64,000 bases of DNA from GCA-002050365 sp038235165 (GCA_038235165.1 JBBSUG010000009.1:86480-150479); one strand, 5' to 3'; shown: positions 18,350 to 28,219, numbered from the stretch's first letter. Numbers and translations are program-made. The notes: a model not told the origin generated them from the letters alone.

Positions 18350-19483
18350 ATGAATGAAAAACTCACAACGCTTTTTAATCGAATCAAAGCTGATATTAAT
18401 TTGTTTACTGTAAATGAAGCTCAAACAAGTCAGGGAATTGTTTTGCCAATTTTGAATAATTTGGGTTGGGAAGTTTTTGATACGAGCGAAGTCGTGCCGG
18501 AATATTCGGTCGGGGGTCGAAGAGTTGACTTTGCCTTGAAGATTCAATCAACGAACAAAGTCTTTCTGGAAATCAAGAAAACTTCCGAAAATTTGGATAA
18601 TCATCAAGAACAACTGGTTTATTACGCGTTTCAGCAGGGCGTAAAACTCGCAATTCTAACAAACGGTATAACTTGGCAATTTTATCTGCCGCTGGAAGAG
18701 GGAAGTTGGGAACAACGGCGATTTTTTACGATTGACTTAATGGAACAGTCAATCGAAGATGCAGTTGAAAAATTTGAAAGTTTGTTGTCGAGAAAAAATA
18801 TCGAATCTGGAAACGCTTATCAAAAAGCCAAATCCCTTTTCGACGGCAGACAGAAAAACAAAATTATCAAAGAAAATCTTCCAAAGGCGTGGCAGAAACT
18901 GATTTCCGAACCGGATGAAATGCTCGTTGAATTGCTCAATGAAACGCTTGAAAAAATAAGCGGATACAAAGCGGAAAATACTCACATAACAGAATTTCTG
19001 CAAAATACATTTCCCAACTTTTCTATTGGAAATCTGAATCCGACAAAATCAAGATTGGCAAACAATATAATTTCACCACCGCTGGTGGAAAACAATCAAG
19101 AACCAATCAAACTAAATCCAGATGAAATTGAAGAACTATTTCACACCAAAATTTTAGAGGCTGAATTTGATGGAAGACAGTCACCGAAAAATTGGCGGAG
19201 TATTTTAGATACTGGTTTAATAATCGCCTTTGAAAAAGGATTTACTGTGGCAGCACTGCAAGAAACCTTGGTGATAAATTTCAAAGAAGGAAGTCATAAT
19301 TTGCAGGGGTTTAGTCCAATCGAGGGAGTAAAATACTCTTGGCAGAATCAAGATGCCAACAAAACTGCGGCAAATGCAGTGAAGTTAGCAAAATTGTTAA
19401 GGTGCGAAATCAGTATACTGTTTGAGTGGCGAGAGAAAGGAAAGTTTCCTATGCACAGAGGAACAATTTATTGGAAACCATAA
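18350..19483 (+). CDS. Type I restriction HsdR-N-like nuclease-domain protein
   Basis: A 377-residue protein. Its N-terminal 150 residues match the HsdR N-terminal (PD-D/ExK) nuclease pattern: 'LPILNNLGWEVFDTSEVVPE', 'RRVDFALKIQSTNKVFLEIK' with catalytic D and ExK, then 'QLVYYAFQQGVKLAILTNGI'. It lacks helicase motifs, so it is not a complete HsdR. The C-terminal 110 residues ('LFHTKILEAEFDGRQSPKNW', 'KFPMHRGTIYWKP') form a second domain of unknown role. Composition is AT-rich and no methylase or specificity gene is near. A stand-alone defence or DNA-processing nuclease is plausible but unproven. Confidence 0.72.
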   Translation: MNEKLTTLFNRIKADINLFTVNEAQTSQGIVLPILNNLGWEVFDTSEVVPEYSVGGRRVDFALKIQSTNKVFLEIKKTSENLDNHQEQLVYYAFQQGVKLAILTNGITWQFYLPLEEGSWEQRRFFTIDLMEQSIEDAVEKFESLLSRKNIESGNAYQKAKSLFDGRQKNKIIKENLPKAWQKLISEPDEMLVELLNETLEKISGYKAENTHITEFLQNTFPNFSIGNLNPTKSRLANNIISPPLVENNQEPIKLNPDEIEELFHTKILEAEFDGRQSPKNWRSILDTGLIIAFEKGFTVAALQETLVINFKEGSHNLQGFSPIEGVKYSWQNQDANKTAANAVKLAKLLRCEISILFEWREKGKFPMHRGTIYWKP

Positions 19484-19518
19484 GCAAAAACTTCATAATC
19501 TAAAAAAATGAAAAAATT

Positions 19519-19692
19519 ATGAGCGTAGTCGAAATTGAAAACGAACTAAAAAAAATGACAAGTTTGGAAAGACAAATTGTAATTGAAATTGCAGTAAAAT
19601 TAGCCTATGGAAAACACAGTCAGCTGAAATCATTCTCTCCGAATACAAGAATGAAAAGACTTAACTGTTCGGTTTCATTAGAGTCTATTTAA
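19519..19692 (+). CDS. Short antitoxin-like ORF
   Basis: A 57-codon frame beginning ATG (MSVVEIENELKKM, TSLERQIVIEIAVKLAYG) has the character of small antitoxin N termini, while the last 20 residues look out of frame or decayed. No toxin gene follows. It lies in the 314-base gap between the nuclease-like gene and the kinase gene. It may be a remnant; support is weak. Confidence 0.3.
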   Translation: MSVVEIENELKKMTSLERQIVIEIAVKLAYGKHSQLKSFSPNTRMKRLNCSVSLESI

Positions 19693-19797
19693 ATCTTAAT
19701 TTTTACGGTTTCGTTGCTTATTCAAAAGAATCACTAAAGGATTGTCACAAAAATTCGGCAATTTTTATTTAACCAGTTCAACAAAACATTTTTCCAT

Positions 19798-22698
19798 TCA
19801 CTTTTCATTTTGCGAAGCGTCGAGCAGCCAAACGTCAGCATCAACCTGCAAATAACGAAAATTAATCATTCGATTGTCCGGCGAGATTTCGGCGTGTTGA
19901 AGTTCGTAAGCTGAAACTTTATAAAGTTCAGTAACTCTTTTTGTCGTCGAATCACATAAAAAAATCGCGTTTCGGTCGGTGAAAATGAAATGCCGATTGT
20001 CGTTCAGCCAGAAGGGTCCGGAACCATAATCGGTCATTTTTTCGTATTTTGATGTTTCAAAATCAAAAACACCGATGCCGGTCTCATCCCCGTCGGGTTC
20101 AAAGCAAATGTATAAAAGTTTTTTGCCGTCGGGTGACCAATCGCGGACGGCGAAAGATGTGATTTCCCGAAAGGGCGGCAAACGTTTCGGTGTTTGTTCA
20201 GACCATTTTTTTCCTAAATCAAGAGTTGAAGAAGATTGTTTTTGATCGCTCATTTCCGTGAAAGCGAGTCGCAAGCCGTCCGGTGAAAAAACCGGTGAAG
20301 TCGCACCTGTTTTGTCGGTGAAAGTAATTTGCTCCGGATTTGTGCCGTCGGAATTTATCGTCCAAATTTGATATTTTCCGCTGCGGTCGGAATAAAAGGC
20401 AACTTGTTTGCCGTCCGGCGACCATCGCGGAACCCTTTCCCGAAATTTATCGTTCGTCAAATTTCGCCAGTTTTCACCGTTTTTGTCGAAGATAACCAAA
20501 TCTTCCTGAGTTCTCGTCGGATTGCGTGCGACAAAATGTTCGCCGTTCGGCGAGAGCTGCGGATTGCCCAGTTCTCTGTCGCCGCGTGTAATCCAACTAG
20601 CTTCACCCGAAGTTTTCAAGGTTTTCGGATCAAAGGCGATTGACTTAACATTCGATTGACTTTCATAACGAACGTAGGCGAGAGTTTTGCCGTCGCGTGA
20701 AAAGGTGATGTGGCGGCAGTATTTTGAAGGTGTCGGCACAGATTCCGGTTCGCCGAGTTGTGTGCCGGTTTTTTCGTCAATCGCCACGCGCCACAAATTC
20801 ATACTTCCGCTTCTGTCCGAAGCAAAATACAGATGTTTTCCGTCCGGCGACCAAACCGGATTCCAATCGGATCCGTCATCGGAAGCAACAACGACAGGTT
20901 CGCCGCCCGCCGCCGGAACAGTAGCGATTTCGGGGAGTTTCCCGTCAGCGACAAACCAAAAAGCGATCCGATCACCGTTCGGCGACCAACTCGGCATAAT
21001 CGCGTCGCCTTTCGTTTCGAGCTTTTGTTTTTTTCCGTCAGCAACATCAATTGTCCAGAGCGAACTGTTTGGAATTGAATGAACCGTGTGAATTGCGGCG
21101 GCTTTGTCGCTGACAACGATCTTTTTTGCATCGGGTGACCACGCAGGGTGAAAACCGAGATCAGAAATCAACCGGACATTTTCGCCGGTTTCTTCCATCA
21201 CATAGATTCCGTCCGGTTTGCGGTCGGAGCGAAAAGCGATAAATTTTCCATCGGGCGAAAATGCGGGCATTGTGTCGTTTTCTTTTGAATTCGGTGTTAA
21301 ATTTATCAAATTTTTTCCGCCGACTCTTTGCAGTAAAATGTTTCGGTCGTTATTGGTGTCGCTGGCAAAAATAATATTCTTACCGTCCGGCGAAAGGCTC
21401 GGATAACCTTCGATCCAAGGCGAATCCGTGACTTGAGAATGTTTAGCGTTAACCCATTCGACTGCTTCTTTTCTTGAGGTGTTTGCAGATTTATTGGAAA
21501 AAAACCAGAATCCGAAACCAGCTGTCAGTAAGAATAAACCGCCTAAAATATATGAAATATAACTTTTTTTATGATTCGCAAGATCAATTTGTTTTGCGCC
21601 GGAGTGCAAATTCCACGATGAAGAAGAATCAATTTCGCGTTTGACTCGTTTTAAGTCAGCCCGCAAATCAGAAACTGTTTGATAACTAAAATCCGAATCT
21701 TTTTCCAGTGCCTTTGTCAAAATTTGATCGAGTTCCATTGAAACTTGCGAGTTCAGAGAACTTGCAAACGCAGGTTCTTCCGTCAAAATGGCTTGAAAAG
21801 TCGCCTGACGATTATGCTTTTTGAAAGGATTGGTTCCCGTCAGAAGTTCATATAAAACAACTCCTATACTCCACAAATCGGTACGATGATCAATTTTGTC
21901 ATCACTAATTTGTTTTGGCGACATATAACCGGGCGTGCCAATGATAACTCCTTTGGCTGTTTTCGCTAGATTGTTGAAGGTCAGAATCGAAACATCGGAA
22001 AGTTTCGCCAAGCCGAAATCGAGAATTTTTACATACCCGTCAGGACGAATCATTATATTTTCCGGTTTAATGTCACGGTGAATTATCCCGGCGGTATGCG
22101 CCGATGAAAGCGCGTCGCAGCATTGAATAACGATATTCAAAATGTCTTTGATTTTTTGCCCGCTGTTGATGACTTCGCGCAGAGTTTTACCTTCGACGTA
22201 TTCGGTGGCGATAAAATTTACGCCGTCAATCGAACCGACATCGTAAATCGTGACGATGTTCGGATGATTCAGAGCGGAAACGGTGCGGGCTTCCATTTCA
22301 AATCGTCTGATTCGTTCGTCGTCGGCGACAAAATCGGCGGGCAGAATTTTCAGCGCGACTTTACGTTTCAATTTTTCATCATTTGCCAGATAAACTTCGC
22401 CCATTCCGCCCGCGCCGAGATGTGATTCGATCTGGTAGGTGCCGATTTTTCTCGATAAAAAGTGACCGGTCGAAAGAACGGTTTTTTCGTCGGCGAGGTT
22501 TTTGGCGGCAATTCCCATCGCCGAATTTTCCATAAATTTATCCGCGCCGGACTGGGCTTTGAGCAAACTCAAAACTTCACTCTTTAAATCGTCGTCGCCG
22601 TGACATTTTTTCGCCAAAAATTCTTCGCGCCGCGCTTCGGGCAAATCCAAAACCGCGTCGAAAAGTTCGTCAATTTGTTTCCATCGTTGGGCGTTCAT
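19798..22698 (-). CDS. Membrane Ser/Thr protein kinase with TolB-like propeller
   Basis: A 966-residue PknB-type kinase. A helical region (1-80) precedes the kinase domain (about 85-345) with 'GAGGMGEVYLANDEKLKRKV', catalytic 'HRDIKPENI' and 'DFGLAKLSD', and the APE-like 'GTPGYMSPKQIS'. One transmembrane helix lies near 380-400. PD40/TolB-like blades then fill the extracytoplasmic C terminus ('WSPDGKHLYFASDRSG' type repeats). This architecture is common in Acidobacteriota. The start follows the ECF sigma gene by 14 bases, so the two are probably one operon in which a signal sensed by the propeller controls phosphorylation. The ligand is unknown. Confidence 0.92.
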   Translation of the reverse strand: MNAQRWKQIDELFDAVLDLPEARREEFLAKKCHGDDDLKSEVLSLLKAQSGADKFMENSAMGIAAKNLADEKTVLSTGHFLSRKIGTYQIESHLGAGGMGEVYLANDEKLKRKVALKILPADFVADDERIRRFEMEARTVSALNHPNIVTIYDVGSIDGVNFIATEYVEGKTLREVINSGQKIKDILNIVIQCCDALSSAHTAGIIHRDIKPENIMIRPDGYVKILDFGLAKLSDVSILTFNNLAKTAKGVIIGTPGYMSPKQISDDKIDHRTDLWSIGVVLYELLTGTNPFKKHNRQATFQAILTEEPAFASSLNSQVSMELDQILTKALEKDSDFSYQTVSDLRADLKRVKREIDSSSSWNLHSGAKQIDLANHKKSYISYILGGLFLLTAGFGFWFFSNKSANTSRKEAVEWVNAKHSQVTDSPWIEGYPSLSPDGKNIIFASDTNNDRNILLQRVGGKNLINLTPNSKENDTMPAFSPDGKFIAFRSDRKPDGIYVMEETGENVRLISDLGFHPAWSPDAKKIVVSDKAAAIHTVHSIPNSSLWTIDVADGKKQKLETKGDAIMPSWSPNGDRIAFWFVADGKLPEIATVPAAGGEPVVVASDDGSDWNPVWSPDGKHLYFASDRSGSMNLWRVAIDEKTGTQLGEPESVPTPSKYCRHITFSRDGKTLAYVRYESQSNVKSIAFDPKTLKTSGEASWITRGDRELGNPQLSPNGEHFVARNPTRTQEDLVIFDKNGENWRNLTNDKFRERVPRWSPDGKQVAFYSDRSGKYQIWTINSDGTNPEQITFTDKTGATSPVFSPDGLRLAFTEMSDQKQSSSTLDLGKKWSEQTPKRLPPFREITSFAVRDWSPDGKKLLYICFEPDGDETGIGVFDFETSKYEKMTDYGSGPFWLNDNRHFIFTDRNAIFLCDSTTKRVTELYKVSAYELQHAEISPDNRMINFRYLQVDADVWLLDASQNEK

Positions 22699-22712
22699 CG
22701 AAAATTTAAGAT

Positions 22713-23279
22713 TTAATTAGTATTGAGTTCACGATACAGCCACGCTTTCGCCTTTTGCCATTCGCGCATCACGGTCACGCCGGATATTTTCAAAACTTCC
22801 GCCGTTTCTTCGACCGACAAACCGCCGAAAAATTTCAATTCGACGATTTTCGCCTTGCGTTCGTCAAACGTCGCCAGTTCATTCAACGCTTCGTCGAGCG
22901 CGACTAAATCTGCGTCCTTTTCGGTTGAAACCGTGAATGCTTCCTCGAGTGAAACGTGATGAACGACTTTTTCGTTAACTTTCGGACGCTTGCGGGCAAA
23001 ATCAACCAGAATTTTTCGCATTAATTGTGCCGAAACTCCGAAAAAATGGGCGCGATTTTCCCATTTGGCGGTTTTCCAGTTAATCAAACGAATATATGCT
23101 TCGTTGACTAGTGCGGAAGTTTGCAATGTGTGGTTTTCGCGTTCACGCCGCATATAACTTTTGGCGATGCGATGAAGTTCGGCGTAGATGACTGGCGTTA
23201 ATTCTTCGAGCGCGTCAGAGTCGCCTGCGCTCCATTTTTGCAGTAATTCGGTTACTTCTTTTGTTGGTTCGGAAGACAT
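22713..23279 (-). CDS. ECF-type RNA polymerase sigma factor
   Basis: A 188-residue sigma-70 factor of the extracytoplasmic-function group common in Planctomycetota and Acidobacteriota. Region 2 shows 'HRIAKSYMRRERENHTLQTS' and 'ALVNEAYIRLINWK', then 'FFGVSAQLMRKILVDFARKR'. Region 4 is 'KIVELKFFGGLSVEETAEVL' with a helix-turn-helix ending in 'ISGVTVMREWQKAKAWLYRE'. It is encoded directly upstream of a Ser/Thr kinase on the same strand. No anti-sigma gene is present, and in this group the kinase is often thought to provide control (inference). Target promoters are not known. Confidence 0.93.
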   Translation of the reverse strand: MSSEPTKEVTELLQKWSAGDSDALEELTPVIYAELHRIAKSYMRRERENHTLQTSALVNEAYIRLINWKTAKWENRAHFFGVSAQLMRKILVDFARKRPKVNEKVVHHVSLEEAFTVSTEKDADLVALDEALNELATFDERKAKIVELKFFGGLSVEETAEVLKISGVTVMREWQKAKAWLYRELNTN

Positions 23280-23423
23280 TTTTTGAGAACAATTTCACCG
23301 TTAAATTTAACACAATTCGGCAAAATAGAAAATATTTCCACTTTTGATGATAGTTTTTCCGCGTTTCAAACGCATTAGTAAATGAAGCCGCAAAAATCGG
23401 CTGATTTTTCGGGAGAAATTATT

Positions 23424-25877
23424 ATGAAAAATGTACAAGCATTTGTTATCGGACTTTTTACAATTTTATTATTCGGTGCAGTTGCGGCGAACGCGGCAAC
23501 GTGGACGGTTACAAAAGCGGCGAACAGCAACGACAATGTTTGCGACGCGGATTGTTCTTTGCGCGAAGCGATTTTTAATGCCGATTTGGGCGATACGGTT
23601 ATTTTTAATCCGAATCTCATTGGGCAGACGTTCACGCTCGGCGGTTCGGAAATCGTCATCAAAAAACGCATTACGATTGACGGAGATATTGACGGCGTGA
23701 ACGTCGCGTTTATTTCGGGCGAAATGACGAGCCGCATTTTTTTGGTTGAAACGGGCGGCAGTTTGGATTTGAGAAACGCAACACTCGTGCAGGGCAACGG
23801 TGTTTCGACAACTTTCGACAGTACAAACGGAGGAGCGATTTATGCAAAGTCCAATACTGCTTTATCGCTCGACCGCGTTGCCATTCGCGGCAACAGAGCT
23901 AATTTTTACGGCGCAATCTACCTCAACACCGGAACTCATCGCTTTACAAATTCATCGTTCACCGGAAATTTTGCAAGAAGCTGCACGGCAATCGGCAACC
24001 TATTGGGAAATGTTTATATGGCAAATGTAACCGTTAGCGGAAATTTTGATGATCCAAATGACGGAACCGGCGGTTCAGCGATCTGCAACAACAGCGGCGA
24101 TGTTTTTATTCACAACTCGACAATTGCTTTCAACACTTCGGACGGCGCGGGTGCGGTTTTTAACGGCGCGGGAGGCAATATGAATATCGGCAATACAATC
24201 GTCGCGCAAAATACGGGGCAGACCGGACCGGATATTCGTTTTGTCAACGGCACTCTGACTTCCGTCGGCGGGAATTTAATCGGCGATTTATCAACCGTTC
24301 CTGCCAACACTTTTAATAAGCCAATGGACATTTCGGGCGTAAATCCGTTGCTCGCGCCGACCAATTCAAATCAGGGCGGTCATCCGGTTGTGACGCATCC
24401 TTTGCAAGCCGGAAGTCCGGCGCGAAACGGCGGTATTAATGCAAATGCCACTGATCCGCTGACCAATCAGCCTTTGACGACCGACGCTCGCGGCGCAGGA
24501 TTTCCGCGCATTGCCGACACGACGGTTGACAAAGGCGCGTTTGAAGACCAAACGGGCAATACTTCGCTGATTGTTTCTAAACTTACAAACAGCAATGACC
24601 TTGTTTGCGACACCGATTGCAGTCTGCGCGAAGCTGTTCATCAAGCATCTTTGAATTTCGGCACTGACACGATTACCTTTGCGGCAAATGTTTTCGGCAC
24701 CCTCCCGCTCGGCGGCACGGAAATTTTGATCCAGAATCAAAACGTCAATATCGTCGCCTATCCGAATTTAACGGCGGAAACCTTGATCGTTTCAGGCGGC
24801 AACACGAACCGCATTTTTCATTTGAATAACGCGACAGCGAATATTTCGGGAATGACGCTGGCAAACGGCAATGCGGGCGCGGGATTCGGTGGCGCGATTT
24901 TGTCGGAAAATAACAGCAATCTGACCTTGAACAAAACCATCGTCAGAAATAATTCCGCAGCGGTTTACGGCGCAATTTATGTGAGCGGCGGCACGGGACA
25001 TATTGCGAATACGACGATTAATACCAATTCGGCAAACACCGGACTCGCCATCGGCAACAGCGGAACTTTGAATATGGCAAACACAACTGTCAGCGCGAAT
25101 TTCGACGCGGACGGCGGCACAGGAGTCGGCGCGTTTTACAACACCGGAACATTAAACATCCGCAATTCGACCATCGCTTTTAACAGAACAAGCGGCGGCA
25201 CAGGCGGCGGCATTTTTAACGACGGCATATTAAACATCGGCAATACGATTGTTTCAAACAACATTGCATTAACATCGCCGGACATCAATCAAAATTCCGG
25301 CTCGATTATATCAGTCGGCGGAAATCTTGTTTCAAATTCGAGCGGTTTTCCGGGTGGAACATTCTCGCAAACAAGTGACGCGGTAAATATTGATCCGCTG
25401 CTCGGCGTATTGCAGGATAATGGCGGAAACGTCAAGACGCATTCATTAACGCCGAATTCTCCGGCGTTAAATTCCGGCATTAATGCCAATGCGCTTGATC
25501 CATTTGATAATTCAATTTTAGCGACGGATGCACGCGGCGGCGGTTATGAGCGAATCAGCGGCGGAACGGTTGACAAAGGCGCGTTTGAATCGCTTGCGCC
25601 GACTGCCGCCGGTGCAACGATTTCCGGCAGAGTTACGAACGGCAAACGCGGAATCGCACAGGCACGGGTTTATCTGATCGGACAGAACGGTGAAACGCGG
25701 ACGACGATGGCAAATTCGTTCGGCTACTTTAGTTTTAGCGGTGTGCAGACGGGAGAAATCTACATCGTCAATGTTTCGTCAAAAAGCTATACGTTTTTGC
25801 CGCAGGTTATCACCGTCAATGCGGATTTGGATAATCTGAATTTTTCGGCGGAAACACAGATTGGTTTGATGCGATAG
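23424..25877 (+). CDS. Secreted CSLREA-type parallel beta-helix protein
   Basis: The start is set at ATG 23424 (MKNVQAF), which has GGGAG upstream and begins a signal peptide with cleavage near ANA-AT. The protein has 817 residues. Two tandem modules each open with the CSLREA motif ('CDADCSLREAIFNADLGD' and 'CDTDCSLREAVHQASLNF'). Each continues as a right-handed parallel beta-helix of Asn/Gly/Thr-rich coils and ends with 'TVDKGAFE'. A C-terminal carboxypeptidase-regulatory-like domain follows ('ISGRVTNGKRGIAQARVYLI'). The two modules are clear internal duplicates. The likely role is as a cell-surface or secreted adhesin-like or polysaccharide-binding protein. Confidence 0.9.
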   Translation: MKNVQAFVIGLFTILLFGAVAANAATWTVTKAANSNDNVCDADCSLREAIFNADLGDTVIFNPNLIGQTFTLGGSEIVIKKRITIDGDIDGVNVAFISGEMTSRIFLVETGGSLDLRNATLVQGNGVSTTFDSTNGGAIYAKSNTALSLDRVAIRGNRANFYGAIYLNTGTHRFTNSSFTGNFARSCTAIGNLLGNVYMANVTVSGNFDDPNDGTGGSAICNNSGDVFIHNSTIAFNTSDGAGAVFNGAGGNMNIGNTIVAQNTGQTGPDIRFVNGTLTSVGGNLIGDLSTVPANTFNKPMDISGVNPLLAPTNSNQGGHPVVTHPLQAGSPARNGGINANATDPLTNQPLTTDARGAGFPRIADTTVDKGAFEDQTGNTSLIVSKLTNSNDLVCDTDCSLREAVHQASLNFGTDTITFAANVFGTLPLGGTEILIQNQNVNIVAYPNLTAETLIVSGGNTNRIFHLNNATANISGMTLANGNAGAGFGGAILSENNSNLTLNKTIVRNNSAAVYGAIYVSGGTGHIANTTINTNSANTGLAIGNSGTLNMANTTVSANFDADGGTGVGAFYNTGTLNIRNSTIAFNRTSGGTGGGIFNDGILNIGNTIVSNNIALTSPDINQNSGSIISVGGNLVSNSSGFPGGTFSQTSDAVNIDPLLGVLQDNGGNVKTHSLTPNSPALNSGINANALDPFDNSILATDARGGGYERISGGTVDKGAFESLAPTAAGATISGRVTNGKRGIAQARVYLIGQNGETRTTMANSFGYFSFSGVQTGEIYIVNVSSKSYTFLPQVITVNADLDNLNFSAETQIGLMR

Positions 25878-25882
25878 CAAAT

Positions 25883-26266
25883 ATGAATATCGAAAAACTT
25901 TTCAAAATATCGCTGATTACGACGTTTTTTATGAATATGGCGGGCGCGGTGATGTTTCTTCCGCCATCTCGATTTTTGCGCGAATTGGGAGGTTTTCCTG
26001 AAGCCGGAGATTCCTTTTATCCGATGATCTTGTCGTTGTGGATTTTCTTTTTCGGTGTTCTTTATCTTCGTTTGGCATTTTCAAAAACGCGGGAAAGATT
26101 TTTCGTTCTCGTCGGCGCGTTGGGCAAATCGTCATTTGCCGTTTTGTTAGCCGTTTTAACTTTGAAAGGCGAACTTCCAGCGCGGGCGGCTTTGGCGGGA
26201 ATACCGGATTTAATCATCGCCGTTATTTTTTTCGCGTGGCTTTATAAAACACTTTTGCCACAATGA
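25883..26266 (+). CDS. Small four-helix membrane protein
   Basis: A 127-residue hydrophobic protein with about four transmembrane helices (near residues 10-28, 46-66, 74-92 and 105-122) and no catalytic motif. It begins 5 bases after the beta-helix gene, so it is probably co-transcribed. Its 3' end overlaps the convergent methyltransferase gene by 44 bases. It resembles uncharacterised DoxX-like or integral membrane proteins, but I cannot assign a family. The function is unknown. Confidence 0.7.
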   Translation: MNIEKLFKISLITTFFMNMAGAVMFLPPSRFLRELGGFPEAGDSFYPMILSLWIFFFGVLYLRLAFSKTRERFFVLVGALGKSSFAVLLAVLTLKGELPARAALAGIPDLIIAVIFFAWLYKTLLPQ

Positions 26267-26993
26267 TTTGATTCGGCGAATTACTCGTAAATTCCGACTC
26301 GTTAAAATCGCCGTATTTTGCTTCGATGCGAAAGCCGTTGTATTCAAAAAGCGCGTCGAGTTCCTGCGGGAAAAACTGGCGCATCGTGAAAGAAACGGTC
26401 TGTTCTTCTTTTTGATATTGGTTTTTGTAATGCCAGTTGATGTGATTGATCTGCCGCGCCGCATCGTAATTAACTGTTGTGTGAATAACAATCCAGCCTT
26501 CGTCGGTGCGGTATTCGCCAACGAAAAAACGCTCGTTCGGATGGCGGTTCAGCAATTGAATTGATGGGTTGAAAACTTCGACGATGAATCTGCCGTCCGG
26601 CGCGAGATGACGTTTGACCGAAGCAAAACATGAGGCGACTTCGGGAATTGTTTTCAAATGCTGAAGCGCGTTTCCGGCGATGAAAATCAGTTTGAACTTT
26701 TGATTCAAATCGAAATCGCGCATATCCGCACTGTACAAATTAGTTTCGACATTGCGCGTTTCGGCTTTTTCGCGGGAAATGTTGACTTTTTCCGCAAACT
26801 TTTCCGTCCCCGAAATATCAAAATCGTTTTCGGTGAGCGTCACGAGATAGTTGCCCGTGCCGCTCGCCAATTCCAAGACTGGCTGACCGAAATGCTCAAT
26901 CATTCGCTCGTAAAAGTTTATTTGTTCACCGTCCGCCGGTTTTTGATGAACAAGATCGTAAAGCCACGCCTGTTCGTAAAAGTTTTGTTGCAT
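26223..26993 (-). CDS. Class I SAM-dependent methyltransferase
   Basis: A 256-residue protein with the Rossmann methyltransferase core: motif I 'VLELASGTGNYLVTLTENDF' near residue 39, acidic 'LYSADMRDFDLNQKFKLIFI' near 86-105 and 'APDGRFIVEVFNP' near 130. The tail is the C-terminal beta-hairpin domain typical of methyltransferase-25-like small-molecule enzymes. The start codon ATG (MQQNFYEQAWLYDLV) begins the usual N-terminal 'YD-L' helix. The substrate is unknown. A macro-domain gene lies 3 bases upstream on the same strand, so the two are likely an operon. Confidence 0.88.
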   Translation of the reverse strand: MQQNFYEQAWLYDLVHQKPADGEQINFYERMIEHFGQPVLELASGTGNYLVTLTENDFDISGTEKFAEKVNISREKAETRNVETNLYSADMRDFDLNQKFKLIFIAGNALQHLKTIPEVASCFASVKRHLAPDGRFIVEVFNPSIQLLNRHPNERFFVGEYRTDEGWIVIHTTVNYDAARQINHINWHYKNQYQKEEQTVSFTMRQFFPQELDALFEYNGFRIEAKYGDFNESEFTSNSPNQIIVAKVFYKATRKK

Positions 26994-26996
26994 TTA

Positions 26997-27632
26997 TCAG
27001 TATTGCATTCGTTTCAGTTTGTTGGTGTATAAAAGTTGATGACGTTCGGAGGCTTCCGCCCACGAGTGAGGCATCCGATATTTATTCAGCAAAATATCAT
27101 CTATCGCCTGACGAAGCTGATGAGCGCAGGTATTGAATCCGACGCGCCCGACACCTGTTCCTAAACCGGGAAAGGCAATTGTTTTAATATGTTCTGAAAT
27201 GTTTTGTCCGGCAAATGAGCCTGAAAGAAATTTGCCTTGATTAATTAAAATAAGGACGGCACGGGCGGCGAGATAAGGATTAACCGTGTCATTTAAAATC
27301 ATCGGAACGCGCATTGTCGGCGCGATAATGAGAAAAGGAATTGTTTCGTGATTAGTTTCAACAACATCGGCACTTCCGATAACTAACTCGCCGTTGTGCC
27401 AATCGAAAATCTGTCGTCGAACGGTTTGCTGAATTTCATAACCGAAAAATGACATATAAGCTGCGTCAATTCCGCCGTCCATAAATCCGAAACTGTTCGC
27501 CGGACTAACGACGGCATCGCATTCGACATCGAGAATCGAACCTTGATGAATTTCAACAAAATCCAAATCACCGCAGAATTCTTTCCACGCTTCCGCTAAG
27601 GAATTTTCAACTGCGGTGAGAATGATTTTCAT
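26997..27632 (-). CDS. Macro-domain protein
   Basis: A 211-residue macro-domain protein. The ADP-ribose pocket motifs are visible as 'DAVVSPANSFGFMDGGIDAA' near residue 38 and 'IKTIAFPGLGTGVGRVGF' near 150. Macro domains bind or hydrolyse ADP-ribose and related nucleotides, and some remove ADP-ribose from proteins, DNA or RNA ends. It precedes a methyltransferase gene by 3 bases and follows an HNH gene. The position of the key Asn (PANS) is conserved, so binding is likely; catalytic activity cannot be judged. Confidence 0.85.
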   Translation of the reverse strand: MKIILTAVENSLAEAWKEFCGDLDFVEIHQGSILDVECDAVVSPANSFGFMDGGIDAAYMSFFGYEIQQTVRRQIFDWHNGELVIGSADVVETNHETIPFLIIAPTMRVPMILNDTVNPYLAARAVLILINQGKFLSGSFAGQNISEHIKTIAFPGLGTGVGRVGFNTCAHQLRQAIDDILLNKYRMPHSWAEASERHQLLYTNKLKRMQY

Positions 27633-27661
27633 TGAATTTTGTATGTCATAATTCAGTTAAA

Positions 27662-28219
27662 TTAAGCCGCAATTCTGACATCCGCCACGGCATCTTCGTC
27701 CATAAACAGATATTTTTTCCATTCGGGACGCGATTCGGCGTAGTGGCAGAGCAAAACGTGGTCTAAACCGAGCCGCAGCATTTTTTGCGGCGTGAGCAAC
27801 GGCATTCTGGCTTGTTCGGGAGTGCGGTTGCCTTTGCGCTGGTTGCATTTAACACACGCCGACACGAGATTGTGCGGCGTTGATTCGCCGCCCTGCGCTC
27901 GGGGCAGAATGTGGTCGAGCGTCAAATCTTTGGCGTGTTTATTGTCGCCGCAGTATTGACAGCGGTAACGGTCACGAATGTAAATCCGTGCGCGTTTCAT
28001 CGTCGTTTCCTGGCGGCGGCGTTTGATGTGAACATACGTTCGCAGACGCACGACCGACGGTACGGGAAATATGGTCGAAGGCGAATGCAGAACATTGTCG
28101 CCGTCGTTTTCTTCAACTGTTAATTTGCCCGAAAACCACATACAAATCGCCCGCGCCACGCCAATCGTGCCGAGCGGTTCGTAAGAAAAATTTAAGAGCA
28201 GAACTCTACCTGTTATCAA
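27662..28219 (-). CDS. HNH endonuclease family protein
   Basis: A 185-residue protein of the widespread chromosomal HNH family that begins 'VLLLNFSYEPLGTI'. The nuclease core is 'CQYCGDNKHAKDLTLDHILP', then 'RAQGGESTPHNLVSACVKCN' and 'QRKGNRTPEQ', with two CxxC zinc pairs and the catalytic His in LDH. This family is common as a single chromosomal gene and its function is not settled. It lies 29 bases upstream of the macro-domain gene on the same strand and may be in its transcription unit. No sign of mobility is seen around it. Confidence 0.85.
   Translation of the reverse strand: MITGRVLLLNFSYEPLGTIGVARAICMWFSGKLTVEENDGDNVLHSPSTIFPVPSVVRLRTYVHIKRRRQETTMKRARIYIRDRYRCQYCGDNKHAKDLTLDHILPRAQGGESTPHNLVSACVKCNQRKGNRTPEQARMPLLTPQKMLRLGLDHVLLCHYAESRPEWKKYLFMDEDAVADVRIAA

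Noticed and set aside
20687..21082. Plus-strand frames inside the kinase/TolB gene
   Set aside because: They are opposite-strand shadows of the well-supported 966-aa kinase gene and lack start signals and family motifs.
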